A stretch of DNA of 64,000 nt from Kitasatospora phosalacinea (GTDB taxonomy: Bacteria; Actinomycetota; Actinomycetes; Streptomycetales; Streptomycetaceae): the NCBI RefSeq assembly GCF_000716545.1, contig NZ_JNWZ01000014.1, positions 1 to 64,000 of the forward strand. Reading direction: 5' to 3'. A program made the translations under genes and the position numbers. Below, piece after piece: positions 47,745-61,046 of this stretch. The notes under the pieces were generated by a model. That model saw only the letters and a program-made list of their open reading frames with translations. It made no database searches and was not told the origin of the DNA. The first letter of the stretch is position 1. Every line of letters starts with the position of its first letter.

Positions 47745-48028
47745 GGGTGGCCTCAGGCCTCTCCCGCCGTGGTTTCTCCGCGCCAGGTCCCCCTCCGCGC
47801 ACTCGGAAGAGTGCGAAAGGGGCACAAGCGCAGGGGACCTGCGACGTAGTAAGACTGGGTGTGTGCGGACCCTCGAAAGAGGGCCGCGGAACGCTCCGGT
47901 GGAACGCCGCAGCAGGGGCCCGACCCCAACACCTTACGGGATCCCTTCCGGGAACCCAAAAGCGTCGAGGTCGGGCACACAGCTCGCCTATGGCAGAACA
48001 GCCGGTTTCCTCTTCGGGAAGAAGCGGA
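47745..48028 (-). promoter_or_regulatory. Structured 284-nt gap between rpsN and rpsH
   Basis: No gene is present. In transcript order: a CCCGACC/GGTCGGG stem (47919-47925 with 47969-47975) enclosing a GGGTTCCC/GGGATCCC hairpin; a CCCTC-GAAA-GAGGG hairpin (47870-47883); and a two-tier stem CAGGTCCCC/GGGGACCTG (47784-47792 with 47833-47841) enclosing CGCACTC-GGAA-GAGTGCG. It is a candidate S8 autoregulatory, processing or internal promoter region. Confidence 0.6.
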
Positions 48029-48214
48029 TTACCAGGAGCTCTTGGTCACGCCCGGCAGCTCGCCGCGGTGCGCCATCTCACGGAGGCACACACGGCACAG
48101 GCCGAACTTGCGGTACACCGAGTGCGGACGGCCGCAGCGCTGGCACCGGGTGTACGCCCGGACGCCGAACTTCGGCTTGCGCTCGGACTTAGCGATCAGG
48201 GCCTTCTTCGCCAT
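48029..48214 (-). CDS. rpsN: 30S ribosomal protein S14, zinc-binding type
   Basis: 61 residues of the type Z form with CxxC-N12-CxxC (C24, C27, C40, C43). A zinc-free paralogue is often present elsewhere in Streptomyces, controlled by Zur. Lies 3 nt after rplE. Confidence 0.97.
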   Translation of the reverse strand: MAKKALIAKSERKPKFGVRAYTRCQRCGRPHSVYRKFGLCRVCLREMAHRGELPGVTKSSW

Positions 48215-48217
48215 GGC

Positions 48218-48787
48218 TCACGCCTCCTTGAACGGGAAGCCCAGAGCGCGCAGCAGCGCCCGGCCCTCATCGTCGGTCTGAGCGGTGGTCACGACGGTGA
48301 TGTCCATACCGCGCTGACGGTCGACCTTGTCCTGGTCGATCTCGTGGAACATGACCTGCTCGGTCAGACCGAAGGTGTAGTTGCCACGGCCGTCGAACTG
48401 CTTGGGCGAGAGGCCGCGGAAGTCACGGATACGCGGCAGAGCCAGCGACACCAGACGGTCCACGAACTCCCACATGCGGTCACCACGGAGGGTGACGTGG
48501 GCACCGATCGGCTGGCCCTCGCGCAGCTTGAACTGCGCGATGGACTTGCGGGCCTTGGTGACGGCCGGCTTCTGACCGGTGATCGCGGTCAGGTCCTTGA
48601 TGGCACCCTCGATCAGCTTGCTGTCACGGGCGGCCTCGCCGACACCCATGTTGACCACGACCTTGACCAGGCCGGGGATCAGCATGACGTTCTCGTACGA
48701 GAACTGCTCGTGCAGCTGACCCTTGACCTCGGAGAGGTACTTCTCCTTGAGGCGGGGGGTCACCTTCTCAACAGTCGTCTCAGACAT
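48218..48787 (-). CDS. rplE: 50S ribosomal protein L5
   Basis: 5S rRNA binding protein at the central protuberance, 189 residues; ends [14 protein letters not shown]. The start overlaps the rplX stop by one base. Confidence 0.98.
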   Translation of the reverse strand: MSETTVEKVTPRLKEKYLSEVKGQLHEQFSYENVMLIPGLVKVVVNMGVGEAARDSKLIEGAIKDLTAITGQKPAVTKARKSIAQFKLREGQPIGAHVTLRGDRMWEFVDRLVSLALPRIRDFRGLSPKQFDGRGNYTFGLTEQVMFHEIDQDKVDRQRGMDITVVTTAQTDDEGRALLRALGFPFKEA

Positions 48788-49110
48788 CAGATGTCCTCAC
48801 CGGTCCGCTTGGCAACGCGGATCTTGTTGCCCTGGTCGTCAAAGCGGTAGCCGACGCGGGTGACGACCTTCTTGCCGTCCTTCTCCACGACCAGCTGGAC
48901 GTTGGAGACGTGCACCGGGGCCTCGACGGTCACGATGCCACCCTGGGTGCCGGGGCCCGGCTTGGTGTGCTTCTTGACCCGGTTGACACCCTCGACCAGG
49001 ACCTTGTTCTCGGCGGGGATGGCCTGGATGACCTTGCCCTGCTTGCCCTTGTCCTTGCCGGTGATGACCTGGACCAGGTCACCCTTCTTGATCTTCATGC
49101 TGTTCGCCAT
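48787..49110 (-). CDS. rplX: 50S ribosomal protein L24
   Basis: Assembly-initiator protein with a KOW motif ([18 protein letters not shown]), 107 residues. MANSMKIKK: the second Met may also serve as start. 3 nt after rplN. Confidence 0.98.
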   Translation of the reverse strand: MANSMKIKKGDLVQVITGKDKGKQGKVIQAIPAENKVLVEGVNRVKKHTKPGPGTQGGIVTVEAPVHVSNVQLVVEKDGKKVVTRVGYRFDDQGNKIRVAKRTGEDI

Positions 49111-49113
49111 GGG

Positions 49114-49485
49114 TTAGAGCACCTCCGGCGCCAGCGAGATGATCTTCATGAACTTCTTGTCGCGCAGCTCGCGGCCCACCGGGCCGAAGATGCGGGTACC
49201 GCGGGGGTCGCCATCGGTGTTCTTGAGAACAACCGCGGCGTTCTCGTCGAAGCGGATGTACGAACCGTCCGGACGGCGGCGCTCCTTGACGGTGCGAACG
49301 ACGACGCACTTGACGACGTCGCCCTTCTTCACCGAACCGCCGGGGATCGCGTCCTTGACGGTGGCGACGATGACGTCCCCGATACCGGCGTAGCGGCGAC
49401 CGGAGCCACCGAGAACGCGGATGCAGAGAATCTCCTTGGCACCCGTGTTGTCGGCGACGCGCAGTCGCGACTCCTGCTGGATCAC
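49114..49485 (-). CDS. rplN: 50S ribosomal protein L14
   Basis: Subunit-interface protein (bridge B8), 123 residues, starting with GTG ([17 protein letters not shown]). Preceded by a 102-nt gap with a 16-bp palindrome. Confidence 0.98.
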   Translation of the reverse strand: MIQQESRLRVADNTGAKEILCIRVLGGSGRRYAGIGDVIVATVKDAIPGGSVKKGDVVKCVVVRTVKERRRPDGSYIRFDENAAVVLKNTDGDPRGTRIFGPVGRELRDKKFMKIISLAPEVL

Positions 49486-49500
49486 AGCTTTCTCCTGATC

Positions 49501-49516
49501 GTCAACAAGTGTTGAC
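49501..49516. promoter_or_regulatory. Palindrome between rpsQ and rplN
   Basis: GTCAACA-AG-TGTTGAC, 7-bp perfect arms, 16 nt before the rplN start codon and overlapping a TTGAC-like hexamer. Could be a small RNA hairpin or an operator. No -10 partner found. Confidence 0.35.
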
Positions 49517-49587
49517 GGGCCGGCCGCTGCTCACACCCGCGCCCCTGGGGGCCTGGTGCACATACGGCCGTACCGCGAACAACCTTG

Positions 49588-49860
49588 TTACTTGGCCTTC
49601 TCGAGGATCTCGACGACGCGCCAGCGCTTCGTCGCGGACAGCGGCCGGGTCTCCATCAGGAGGACACGGTCGCCGACACCGCACGCGTTCTGCTCGTCGT
49701 GCGCCTTCAGCTTGTTGGTACGGCGGATGACCTTGCCGTACAGCGCGTGCTTGACGCGGTCCTCGACGGCGACGACGACGGTCTTGTCCATCTTGTCGCT
49801 GACGACGAGACCCTCACGGGTCTTGCGGAAACCGCGCGTCTCGTTGGTGTTCTCAGTCAT
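49588..49860 (-). CDS. rpsQ: 30S ribosomal protein S17
   Basis: 16S rRNA binding OB-fold protein, 90 residues; start overlaps the rpmC stop. Confidence 0.98.
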   Translation of the reverse strand: MTENTNETRGFRKTREGLVVSDKMDKTVVVAVEDRVKHALYGKVIRRTNKLKAHDEQNACGVGDRVLLMETRPLSATKRWRVVEILEKAK

Positions 49861-50084
49861 CAGGCGTTCTCCACCGTCTCGATGCCCAGCTCGCGCTCGC
49901 GCATCAGGGTGTAGATCCGCGCGATGTCCTTACGGACCAGCCGGAGCCGTCCGTGGTTGTCGAGCTGCCCGGTCGCCGCCTGGAAGCGGAGGTTGAACAG
50001 CTCCTCCTTGGCCTCACGGAGCTTGGCAACGAGGCCCTCGTTGTCCAGTTCGCGAAGCTCAGCAGCCTTGGTAGCGGCCGACAT
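49860..50084 (-). CDS. rpmC: 50S ribosomal protein L29
   Basis: Exit-tunnel protein that docks SRP and trigger factor, 74 residues, all-helical; start overlaps the rplP stop by one base. Confidence 0.98.
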   Translation of the reverse strand: MSAATKAAELRELDNEGLVAKLREAKEELFNLRFQAATGQLDNHGRLRLVRKDIARIYTLMRERELGIETVENA

Positions 50085-50503
50085 CAGCTCTCACCGTCCT
50101 CGCGCCGAACGATCCGGCACTTCATCGGAAGCTTGTGCGCGGCACGGGTGAGCGCCTCGCGAGCAATCTTCTCGTTCGGGTACGACAGTTCGAACATGAC
50201 CCGACCCGGGTGCACGTTCGCGATCCACCACTCCGGCGAACCCTTACCGGAACCCATGCGGGTCTCGGCCGGCTTCTTGGTGAGCGGGCGGTCCGGGTAG
50301 ATGTTGATCCAGACCTTGCCGCCACGACGGATGTGACGGGTGATCGCGATACGAGCGGACTCGATCTGGCGGTTCGTCACGTAGGCCGGGGTCACGGCCT
50401 GGATGCCGAACTGGCCGAACGCCAGCTCGGTGCCACCCTTGGCCGCGCCGCGGCGCTTCGGGTGGTGCTGCTTGCGGTGCTTGACCCGACGGGGGATCAG
50501 CAT
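50084..50503 (-). CDS. rplP: 50S ribosomal protein L16
   Basis: Contacts A- and P-site tRNA; 139 residues, [19 protein letters not shown]. The avilamycin/evernimicin-related region looks ordinary. 5 nt after rpsC. Confidence 0.98.
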   Translation of the reverse strand: MLIPRRVKHRKQHHPKRRGAAKGGTELAFGQFGIQAVTPAYVTNRQIESARIAITRHIRRGGKVWINIYPDRPLTKKPAETRMGSGKGSPEWWIANVHPGRVMFELSYPNEKIAREALTRAAHKLPMKCRIVRREDGES

Positions 50504-50508
50504 TGCGG

Positions 50509-51345
50509 TCAGGCCTCCGTTCCGGTGTTCTCAGCGGCAGCCGGAGCCTCCGCCGCGGCGACCGGGGCCTGGGCCTCGGCAGCGGCGGGACGACGGCCAC
50601 GGCCACCGCGCTCGCCACCACGGCCACCGCGCTCGCCGCCGCGGGCGGGACGGCCGCCCTCGGGACGGGCCGGGCGGTTGCCGGAGCGGGCGGCGGCGTT
50701 CTCAGCGCGGACCTCGGCGATGTTCTTGACGTCGCCCTTGTAGATCCAGACCTTCACGCCGATGCGGCCGAAGGTGGTCTTGGCCTCGAAGAAGCCGTAG
50801 TCGACGTTCGCGCGCAGGGTGTGCAGCGGCACACGGCCCTCGCGGTAGAACTCCGAACGGCTCATCTCGGCGCCGCCGAGACGACCGGAGCACTGGACCT
50901 TGATGCCCTTGGCGCCGGCCTTCATGGTCGACTGCATGCTCTTGCGCATGGCGCGACGGAAGGAGACGCGGGAGGACAGCTGCTCCGCGACGCCCTGAGC
51001 CACGAGCTGGGCGTCCAGCTCGGGGTTCTTGACCTCGAGGATGTTCAGCTGGACCTGCTTGCCGGTCAGCTTCTCCAGGTTGCCCCGGATCTTGTCGGCC
51101 TCCGCGCCGCGGCGGCCGATCACGATGCCGGGACGGGCGGTGTGGATGTCCACGCGGACGCGGTCACGGGTGCGCTCGATCTCCACCTTCGAGATGCCGG
51201 CGCGCTCCATGCCCTTCGTCATGAGACGACGGATGGCGACGTCTTCCTTGACGTAGTCCTTGTACAGCTTGTCGGCGTACCAGCGGGACTTGAAGTCCGT
51301 GCTGATGCCGAGGCGGAACCCGTGCGGGTTAACCTTCTGGCCCAT
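50509..51345 (-). CDS. rpsC: 30S ribosomal protein S3
   Basis: mRNA-entry protein with a KH domain ([19 protein letters not shown]). 278 residues, with a C-terminal Gly/Arg then Ala/Glu tail of about 65 residues beyond the conserved core, usual in Streptomyces. Overlaps rplV by one base. Confidence 0.98.
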   Translation of the reverse strand: MGQKVNPHGFRLGISTDFKSRWYADKLYKDYVKEDVAIRRLMTKGMERAGISKVEIERTRDRVRVDIHTARPGIVIGRRGAEADKIRGNLEKLTGKQVQLNILEVKNPELDAQLVAQGVAEQLSSRVSFRRAMRKSMQSTMKAGAKGIKVQCSGRLGGAEMSRSEFYREGRVPLHTLRANVDYGFFEAKTTFGRIGVKVWIYKGDVKNIAEVRAENAAARSGNRPARPEGGRPARGGERGGRGGERGGRGRRPAAAEAQAPVAAAEAPAAAENTGTEA

Positions 51346-51692
51346 TACCGGGTCCCTTCCTTGCTGCTGACGACCACGGTGATGTGGCTGGTCCGCTTGC
51401 GGATCCGGTAGGCACGGCCCTGGGCGCGCGGACGGAACCGCTTCAGGGTCGGACCCTCGTCAACGTACGCCTCGGAGATGTAGAGGTCGTCCACGTTGGA
51501 GTGGTTGTAGTTGTGCGCGGCGTTGGCGATGGCGCTGTTGAGCACCTTGCCGACCGGCACGGTGGCGGCCTGCGGAGCGAAACGCAGGACCGCCTGGGCC
51601 TCCGTGGCCGGCAGGCCACGGATGAGGTCCACCACGCGGCGGGCCTTCATGGGCGTGACGCGGATGTACCGCGCCTGGGCCCTGGCTTCCAT
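51345..51692 (-). CDS. rplV: 50S ribosomal protein L22
   Basis: Tunnel-wall protein (macrolide region), 115 residues. ATG 51692 gives [19 protein letters not shown], the family start. Confidence 0.98.
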   Translation of the reverse strand: MEARAQARYIRVTPMKARRVVDLIRGLPATEAQAVLRFAPQAATVPVGKVLNSAIANAAHNYNHSNVDDLYISEAYVDEGPTLKRFRPRAQGRAYRIRKRTSHITVVVSSKEGTR

Positions 51693-51760
51693 GGTTGTCC
51701 CCTTAATGGAGTAAGTCACTTTGTCGTTCTGGCGCTACAGCTCGTGGAAGCGGGCCGCGA

Positions 51761-52042
51761 CTAGCGACGCTTCGACTTGCGGTCTTCCTTCACGTGCCCC
51801 TTGAAGGTGCGCGTGGGAGCGAACTCGCCGAGCTTGTGGCCGACCATCGACTCGGTGACGAACACCGGGACGTGCTTGCGGCCATCGTGAACCGCGATCG
51901 TGTGGCCGAGCATGGCCGGGGAGATCACGGAACGACGGGACCAGGTCTTGATGACGTTCTGCGTGCCCGCCTCGTTCTGCACGTCCACCTTCTTCTGAAG
52001 GTGGTCGTCGATGAAGGGGCCCTTCTTGAGACTGCGCGGCAT
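51761..52042 (-). CDS. rpsS: 30S ribosomal protein S19
   Basis: Head protein bridging to S13, 93 residues, [18 protein letters not shown] 52042 at the family start. Upstream open frame is a read-through of rplB in another frame. Confidence 0.98.
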   Translation of the reverse strand: MPRSLKKGPFIDDHLQKKVDVQNEAGTQNVIKTWSRRSVISPAMLGHTIAVHDGRKHVPVFVTESMVGHKLGEFAPTRTFKGHVKEDRKSKRR

Positions 52043-52053
52043 CTGACCTGCTC

Positions 52054-52890
52054 CTAGCGCTTCTTGTTGGTCTTGCGGCGGCGCACGATGAGCTTGTCCG
52101 ACGCCTTGTTCGGGCGACGGGTGCGGCCCTCGGGCTTGCCCCACGGCGAGACCGGGTGGCGACCACCGGAGGTCTTACCCTCACCACCACCGTGCGGGTG
52201 GTCGATCGGGTTCATGGCCACACCACGCACGGTCGGGCGGACGCCCTTCCAGCGCATACGGCCGGCCTTGCCCCAGTTGATGTTCGACTGCTCGGCGTTG
52301 CCGACCTCGCCGACGGTCGCGCGGCAGCGCGCGTCGACCAGGCGGATCTCGCCGGAGGGCATGCGCAGGTGCGCCATGCGGCCCTCACGGGCGAGCAGCT
52401 GGATGCCGGCACCCGCGGAGCGGGCCATCTTGGCGCCACCGCCGGGACGGAGCTCCACCGCGTGGATGGTGGTACCGACCGGGATGTTGCGCAGCGGCAG
52501 GTTGTTGCCCGGCTTGATGTCGGCGCCGGCGCCGTTCTCGATCCGGTCACCCTGCGCGACGCCGCGGGGGGCGATGATGTAGCGCTTCTCGCCGTCCGCG
52601 TAGTGCAGGAGCGCGATGCGCGCGGTGCGGTTCGGGTCGTACTCGATGTGCGCGACCTTGGCCGGCACGCCGTCCTTGTCGTGACGACGGAAGTCGATCA
52701 CGCGGTAGGCGCGCTTGTGACCGCCACCCTGGTGGCGAGCGGTGACACGACCGGCGTTGTTACGGCCGCCCTTGCTGTGCAGCGGGCGAACCAGCGACTT
52801 CTCCGGCGTGGACCGCGTGATTTCGACGAAGTCGGCCACGCTGGAGCCACGACGGCCCGGCGTAGTCGGCTTGTACTTGCGGATACCCAT
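52054..52890 (-). CDS. rplB: 50S ribosomal protein L2
   Basis: Essential for peptidyl-transferase assembly; 278 residues, with the conserved [13 protein letters not shown] containing the catalytic-centre histidine. Confidence 0.98.
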   Translation of the reverse strand: MGIRKYKPTTPGRRGSSVADFVEITRSTPEKSLVRPLHSKGGRNNAGRVTARHQGGGHKRAYRVIDFRRHDKDGVPAKVAHIEYDPNRTARIALLHYADGEKRYIIAPRGVAQGDRIENGAGADIKPGNNLPLRNIPVGTTIHAVELRPGGGAKMARSAGAGIQLLAREGRMAHLRMPSGEIRLVDARCRATVGEVGNAEQSNINWGKAGRMRWKGVRPTVRGVAMNPIDHPHGGGEGKTSGGRHPVSPWGKPEGRTRRPNKASDKLIVRRRKTNKKR

Positions 52891-52936
52891 TTCTGTCCTC
52901 GTCCTTTACGACGATCGCAGTCCCTGACCCCGAGGG

Positions 52937-53254
52937 TCAGGCGACCGGACCACCGAAGATGTCGATGCGGTTGCCCTCGGCCAGCGTCACGATCGCGCGC
53001 TTGGTGTCCTTGCGCTTGCCGAAACCGGTGCGGGAGCGCTTGCGCTTGCCCTGGCGGTTCAGCGTGTTCACGGCCTCGACCTTGACCGAGAAGACCGCCT
53101 CGACGGCCTGCTTGATCTGGGTCTTGTTGGCACCGGGAGCCACGACGAACGTGTACTTGTTCTCGTCGAGGAGCGAGTAGCTCTTCTCGGAGATGACCGG
53201 CTTGATCAGGACGTCACGGGGGTCCGTGAACGTCTTGGAGGTGATCTCGCTCAT
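52937..53254 (-). CDS. rplW: 50S ribosomal protein L23
   Basis: Exit-site protein and trigger-factor dock, 105 residues; its start overlaps the rplD stop by one base. Confidence 0.98.
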   Translation of the reverse strand: MSEITSKTFTDPRDVLIKPVISEKSYSLLDENKYTFVVAPGANKTQIKQAVEAVFSVKVEAVNTLNRQGKRKRSRTGFGKRKDTKRAIVTLAEGNRIDIFGGPVA

Positions 53255-53931
53255 CAGGCGGCAGTCCCTTCGAGCTCGCCCTCAGCAGCAACGGCCTCGG
53301 CGGACGTGGCCGGACCGGCCACGAAACGCTCGAAGGCGGCCTGGGTGAAGACCACATCGTCGGAGACGAGCACGTCGTAGGTGTTCAGCTGGCCGGCGTC
53401 CAGGATGTGCACGTTCGGCAGGTTGCGAGCGGACAGGATGCCCAGCTCGTCCTCGCGCTCGACCACCAGGAGGAGGTTCTTGCGCTCGGAGATCTTGCCG
53501 AACAGGACCTTGGCGGCCTTGGTCGACGGAGCCTCGGTCGCGGTCACGCCGGTCACGACGTGGATGCGCTCGTGGCGGGCCCGGTCGGTGAGCGCGCTGC
53601 GCAGGGCGGCGGCGATCATCTTCTTCGGGGTCCGCTGCGAGTAGTCGCGCGGCACGGGACCGTGCACGACGCCACCACCGGCGAACTGCGGCGCGCGGGT
53701 CGAGCCCTGGCGGGCGCGGCCGGTGCCCTTCTGGCGGTACGGCTTCTTGCCGCCACCGCGGACCTCGCCACGACGCTTGACCTTGTGGGTGCCCTGGCGA
53801 GCCGCGGCGAGCTGCGCCACGACGACCTGGTGCATCAGCGGAACGCTGACCTTGGCGTCGAAGATCTCGGCGGGCAGCTCCAGGCTGCCGGCCTTGTCGC
53901 CGGAGGGCGACAGGATGTCAATGGTGCTCAT
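53254..53931 (-). CDS. rplD: 50S ribosomal protein L4
   Basis: Tunnel-constriction protein, 225 residues; the extended loop ([19 protein letters not shown]) is intact. In E. coli L4 represses the S10 operon. ATG 53931 ([11 protein letters not shown]) is the family start; GTG 53940, overlapping the rplC stop, would add three residues. Acidic Ala/Glu C-terminal tail. Confidence 0.97.
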   Translation of the reverse strand: MSTIDILSPSGDKAGSLELPAEIFDAKVSVPLMHQVVVAQLAAARQGTHKVKRRGEVRGGGKKPYRQKGTGRARQGSTRAPQFAGGGVVHGPVPRDYSQRTPKKMIAAALRSALTDRARHERIHVVTGVTATEAPSTKAAKVLFGKISERKNLLLVVEREDELGILSARNLPNVHILDAGQLNTYDVLVSDDVVFTQAAFERFVAGPATSAEAVAAEGELEGTAA

Positions 53932-53936
53932 ATCCT

Positions 53937-54584
53937 TCACAGCCCCTTCGCCGCGGTGCGGACGAGGACGAGGCCGCCGTTCGGACCCGGGATCGCGCCC
54001 TTGATGAGGAGCAGACCCTTCTCCGCGTCGACCGCGTGCACGGTCAGGTTCTGGGTGGTCACACGCTCGTGGCCCATCCGACCCGCCATGCGCAGGCCCT
54101 TGAACACACGGCCCGGGGTGGCGCAGCCACCGATGGAACCGGGCGAGCGGTGCTTGCGCTGGGTGCCGTGACCGGCGCCGAGGCCCTTGAAGTTGTGACG
54201 CTTCATGACACCGGCGAAGCCCTTGCCCTTGGAGGTGCCGGTCACGTCGACCTTGACACCCGCCTCGAAGGTCTCGGCGGTGACTTCCTGGCCCAGGGTG
54301 TACTCGGACGCGTCCGCGGTACGGATCTCGACCAGGTGGCGGCGGGGGGTGACACCGGCCTTGGCGAAGTGGCCCTGGAGGGGCTTGTTCACCTTGCGGG
54401 GGTCGATCTCGCCGAAGCCGAGCTGGACGGCGTCGTAGCCGGCCGGGCTGTCGGCGGTGTGGACCTGGGTCACGACATTGGGCCCAGCCTTGACGACGGT
54501 CACCGGGACGACCCGGTTGTTCTCGTCCCAGACCTGGGTCATGCCGAGCTTCTCGCCCAGGATGCCCTTAATCTGCTTAGCCAT
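53937..54584 (-). CDS. rplC: 50S ribosomal protein L3
   Basis: Peptidyl-transferase-proximal protein, 215 residues, [19 protein letters not shown]; 14 nt after rpsJ. Residues lining the pleuromutilin/tiamulin site appear ordinary by eye. Confidence 0.98.
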   Translation of the reverse strand: MAKQIKGILGEKLGMTQVWDENNRVVPVTVVKAGPNVVTQVHTADSPAGYDAVQLGFGEIDPRKVNKPLQGHFAKAGVTPRRHLVEIRTADASEYTLGQEVTAETFEAGVKVDVTGTSKGKGFAGVMKRHNFKGLGAGHGTQRKHRSPGSIGGCATPGRVFKGLRMAGRMGHERVTTQNLTVHAVDAEKGLLLIKGAIPGPNGGLVLVRTAAKGL

Positions 54585-54598
54585 CTTCGGTGCGCCTC

Positions 54599-54907
54599 TC
54601 AGAGCTTGATCTCGATGTCGACGCCGGCCGGCAGGTCGAGACGCATCAGCGAGTCAACCGTCTTCGGCGTGGGGTCGAGGATGTCGATCAGACGCTTGTG
54701 AGTGCGCATCTCGAAGTGCTCGCGCGAGTCCTTGTACTTGTGCGGCGAGCGGATGACGCAGTACACGTTCTTCTCAGTGGGCAGCGGCACCGGGCCCGCG
54801 ACCTGCGCACCAGTACGGATCACCGTCTCGACGATCTTCTTCGCCGAAGAGTCGATGACCTCGTGGTCGTAGGCCTTGAGCCGGATGCGGATCTTCTGTC
54901 CCGCCAT
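54599..54907 (-). CDS. rpsJ: 30S ribosomal protein S10
   Basis: First gene of the S10-spc cluster; 102 residues, [21 protein letters not shown]10 also acts as NusE in antitermination. An in-frame upstream extension is leader sequence. Confidence 0.98.
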   Translation of the reverse strand: MAGQKIRIRLKAYDHEVIDSSAKKIVETVIRTGAQVAGPVPLPTEKNVYCVIRSPHKYKDSREHFEMRTHKRLIDILDPTPKTVDSLMRLDLPAGVDIEIKL

Positions 54908-55365
54908 GGCTACTTCGTAGTCCTTTGTGTCGTCCGTTACTACACGACCCCCTCCGACCCCCGCGCTCGGGCGTGTCGCACTCGCGCTTGCAAAAGACCG
55001 GCGAAACGATCTCGTCGGTCTCGAACTGCTGGGGTGGGGTGGAGCCGGGTCGGTACCCCGCACACGCTTCCCGGAAGATTCCCGTACTTTCGCCCCGCAG
55101 CTGCCGCGGTGTCGCTTACACACCACTGCACCCACACACAACACGTGGGCACATGGACGGCCATTCACGGGAACGACGAGTACGTGGGACTCGCTTCCAG
55201 TCCTCCCGGCGGGAGGCGCGCAGCATCGGTACTCAACCGAGCAACTCAGACATCCTGCCACAGGACGCGGGCGATACGCCAATCGGGTTCACCCGCTGGG
55301 GTGCACGTCACACCCGGCGCGCGGTCGCCAAACCTGCCGGCGGCGGGAAGTTCCGGGAAACGCCG
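54908..55365 (-). promoter_or_regulatory. S10 operon leader region
   Basis: About 460 nt between the tuf terminator and rpsJ. No gene is convincing. A promoter-like pair lies at 55252-55282, giving a leader of about 340 nt. It contains GC hairpins (for example CCTCCC/GGGAGG near 55205) suitable for autogenous control. Codon pattern is non-coding. Confidence 0.55.
55252..55282 (-). promoter_or_regulatory. Putative rpsJ promoter
   Basis: TTGGCG (55277-55282) and CAGGAT (55252-55257) on the minus strand, spacer 19 bp. One base off the TAGGAT -10 of HrdB promoters; the spacer is a little long. Confidence 0.45.
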
Positions 55366-55405
55366 AGGGCCCGGCCCACTCCCGCGAAGGAGTGGGCCGG
55401 GCCCT
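55366..55405 (-). terminator. tuf terminator
   Basis: A perfect 17-bp stem (55366-55382 with 55389-55405), loop CGCGAA, 27 nt after the tuf stop; isolates str from S10. Confidence 0.9.
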
Positions 55406-55432
55406 GGAGTTGACCGGAGGTCAGATCGGCGA

Positions 55433-56626
<1,194 letters not shown>

Positions 56627-56694
56627 TGCAGTCCTCCTGAGGACAGTTCTGTACGCCGTACGACGTCAGTTGGTCTGGATCGGGTTTTTGGTAA

Positions 56695-56790
56695 CGGGGC
56701 GCTGGTGTCGCGCCCCGTAGCCGTCCCGCGGGTGGGGGTGCCGGAGGGCTCCCGGGCGGAACCCGGACGGGTTGCGTCCGGGTGCCCTCC
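56695..56790 (-). promoter_or_regulatory. Two hairpins in the fusA-tuf gap
   Basis: GGAGGGC (56743-56749) pairs with GCCCTCC (56784-56790) around an inner CCCGGAC/GTCCGGG stem; CGGGGCGC (56695-56702) pairs with GCGCCCCG (56710-56717). They could reduce fusA read-through and let tuf be set independently. Confidence 0.6.
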
Positions 56791-56831
56791 TTCTAGCCTA
56801 AAGGGTCTGATTCATCCCGATTACCGGGACG

Positions 56832-58937
<2,106 letters not shown>

Positions 58938-58976
58938 GGTGGCTCGTTCTCTCTCTGTCTAGTGACGGGGTTCGGA

Positions 58977-59447
58977 CTACCAGCGGTAGTGCGCGAAGGC
59001 CTTGTTCGACTCGGCCATCTTGTGGGTGTCCTCGCGACGCTTCACGGAAGCGCCCAGGCCGTTGCTGGCGTCGAGGATCTCGTTGAGCAGACGCTCGGTC
59101 ATGGTCTTCTCGCGACGGGCGCGGGAGTAACCGACCAGCCAGCGCAGCGCCAGGGTGTTGGCGCGGCCCGGACGGACCTCGACCGGCACCTGGTAGGTGG
59201 CGCCACCGACGCGGCGGGACTTGACCTCGAGGGTCGGCTTGACGTTCTCCAGGGCGCGCTTGAGCGCGACCACCGGGTCGGCGCCGGTCTTCTCGCGGAC
59301 GCCCTCGAGGGCGCCGTAGACGATCCGCTCGGCGGTGGAGCGCTTGCCGTGCAGCAGGATCTTGTTGACCAGCGAGGTCACCAGGGGGGAGCCGTAGACC
59401 GGGTCGATGATGACCGGGCGCTTCGGGGCGGGGCCCTTACGAGGCAT
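58977..59447 (-). CDS. rpsG: 30S ribosomal protein S7
   Basis: 16S 3'-domain assembly protein, 156 residues; ATG 59447, 2 nt after rpsL. Translational repressor of str mRNA in E. coli. Confidence 0.98.
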   Translation of the reverse strand: MPRKGPAPKRPVIIDPVYGSPLVTSLVNKILLHGKRSTAERIVYGALEGVREKTGADPVVALKRALENVKPTLEVKSRRVGGATYQVPVEVRPGRANTLALRWLVGYSRARREKTMTERLLNEILDASNGLGASVKRREDTHKMAESNKAFAHYRW

Positions 59448-59449
59448 TC

Positions 59450-59821
59450 TTACTTCTCCTTCTTGGCGCCGTAGCGGCTGCGGGCCTGCTTGCGGTTCTT
59501 GACACCCTGGGTGTCGAGCGAGCCGCGGATGATCTTGTAGCGGACACCAGGAAGGTCCTTCACACGGCCACCGCGGACCAGCACGATGGAGTGCTCCTGC
59601 AGGTTGTGGCCCTCGCCCGGAATGTAAGCGGTGACCTCGATCCCGCTGGTGAGGCGCACACGGGCGACCTTGCGGAGAGCCGAGTTCGGCTTCTTCGGGG
59701 TGGTCGTGTACACACGCGTGCAGACGCCGCGACGCTGGGGCGAACCCTTCAGTGCGGGCGTCTTGTTCTTCTCGACCTTGTCCTGCCGGCCCTTTCGGAC
59801 CAGCTGCTGGATCGTAGGCAC
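59450..59821 (-). CDS. rpsL: 30S ribosomal protein S12
   Basis: Decoding-fidelity protein, 123 residues, GTG 59821. K43 in TTTPKKPNS and the KDLPG loop (around 88-91) have the wild-type streptomycin-sensitive residues. First gene of the str operon. Confidence 0.98.
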   Translation of the reverse strand: MPTIQQLVRKGRQDKVEKNKTPALKGSPQRRGVCTRVYTTTPKKPNSALRKVARVRLTSGIEVTAYIPGEGHNLQEHSIVLVRGGRVKDLPGVRYKIIRGSLDTQGVKNRKQARSRYGAKKEK

Positions 59822-60151
59822 CGTTTCTCCGTTTTCTGTGTGCCAAGGCTTGGTGGAACTAACCTGCGGTATGGCCCACACACACCGACCCACGCGGTCG
59901 GGCGTGTTGGGCCTTCTTCGGGGGAAGAATCGCGGAATCCCATGAGCTGCGCTGCGGCTACGGCACACACCGAGCGGGTGGAGTCTCCGCTGCGGCGGCC
60001 GATCTGCGGCACGCACAAGGACCCGGGCACACCCCAGGCACAAGGTCAGAGCGTACCTAGCGCACAGGCGGCGGTCAAAACAAATGGGGCGCGCCCGGGC
60101 GGGCACGCCTCCGGGCGCCGCACGGGATCGGGCCGGGCGGGGCGCTCCGGC
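59822..60151 (-). promoter_or_regulatory. str operon promoter and leader region
   Basis: 330 bp without a gene. A promoter-like pair at 60054-60083 would give a leader of about 225 nt containing a CCGACC/GGTCGG hairpin (near 59886-59905). An ATG in the leader opens a frame that runs into rpsL out of frame and is not a credible gene. Confidence 0.6.
60054..60083 (-). promoter_or_regulatory. Putative rpsL promoter
   Basis: TAGGTA (60054-60059) preceded by TTGTTT (60078-60083) with 18 bp between, on the minus strand; an overlapping TTGACC has too short a spacer (13 bp). Confidence 0.6.
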
Positions 60152-60739
60152 TCAGCTCCCCACCATGGCCGTGAGGAGGAACAGCAGCAGGACCAGCGAC
60201 AGCCAGCCCATGATCAGACCGAACACCGCCAGGCCGTCCCCGTCCTCCCCGGTGGTGCGCAGCCGGGCGCGGGCCAGGTGTCCGGTGACCACCGCGGCCG
60301 CGCCGCCGAGGCCGAGGGCGGTCAGGCCGGCCGCCCCGGCGATGGCGGCGGCGAAGCCGGCTCCGGGCAGCGCCAGGCAGCCGAGCGTCGTGGAGGCCAC
60401 CGCCAGGCCGTTGTTGCGGGCGGGCGGCGAGGGCGCGAAGGGCGGCATGAAGGTCGGCGGCACCACCGGGACGGGCGCGCCGAACGGCTGCACCATCGGG
60501 CCGGACGGCAGGTCGGCCACCAGGGCGGCCAACTGCCCGTAGGTGGCGGCCTGGTGGGCGGCGCCCATCCGCTGCTCGTACTCGGCGGCGGTCAGCCGGC
60601 CCTCGGCGAAGGCGGCCCGCAGCACGTCGATGGTGCGCTCGCGGTCGGCGTTGGCGGCCCGCATGGCGGACTGCGGCGTCGGCGCCGGCTGCCAGGGCTG
60701 CTGCCCGTACGGCGCCGGCGGCCCCCATTGACCTGCCAC
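60152..60739 (-). CDS. DUF1707 / DUF4190 membrane protein
   Basis: 195 residues. The DUF1707 domain (about 25-80: NADRERTIDVLRAAFAEGRL, then YEQRMGAAHQAATYGQLAAL) is an actinobacterial SHOCT-like short domain found at the N-terminus of membrane proteins. A Pro-rich linker and two or three membrane spans (about 110-195, DUF4190-like) follow. GTG 60739 has GGGAGG 8 nt upstream. Role unknown; related proteins are often envelope-associated. Divergent from the ABC transporter operon. Confidence 0.85.
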   Translation of the reverse strand: MAGQWGPPAPYGQQPWQPAPTPQSAMRAANADRERTIDVLRAAFAEGRLTAAEYEQRMGAAHQAATYGQLAALVADLPSGPMVQPFGAPVPVVPPTFMPPFAPSPPARNNGLAVASTTLGCLALPGAGFAAAIAGAAGLTALGLGGAAAVVTGHLARARLRTTGEDGDGLAVFGLIMGWLSLVLLLFLLTAMVGS

Positions 60740-60976
60740 CGCGGCCACCTCCCGTTCCCCGTGTGCGCGTGCGCTCCCAGGATGCAGGACGAACGGGGCG
60801 GCCGGGTAGTTGCCGGGGGCGGGGGGAAAGACCGGAAGGTCGGCACACCGCCGAACGGGGGATGTGCGGGCAAAGGAATGATCATAGGGTCGCCCCGGAC
60901 GCACCCGGCCGCCGCTCCGCCCCCTCGGGACGCCCGGACCGGAACCTCCGGACGGGAGCCCGGGACGGGAACCCCC

Positions 60977-61018
60977 GGACAGGACCGCCTGGACAGGACC
61001 GCCCGGACAGGACCCCCG
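60977..61018. repeat. Three tandem 14-bp repeats
   Basis: GGACAGGACCGCCT, GGACAGGACCGCCC and GGACAGGACCCCCG follow each other, ending 28 bp before the ABC ATPase start; degenerate GGGACGGGA-type units precede them from about 60928. Could be a regulator-binding array or simple slippage repeat. The rest of the 307-bp gap (60740-61046) shows nothing else. Confidence 0.6.
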
Positions 61019-61046
61019 GGCCGACCCGACAAGGAGACCACCCGCC

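Noticed and set aside
59450..59821. Streptomycin-resistance mutation in rpsL
   Set aside because: K43 and the KDLPG loop are wild type by inspection.
59822..59944. Leader peptide gene before rpsL
   Set aside because: The frame from the leader ATG runs into rpsL out of frame without a stop and lacks a ribosome-binding site.
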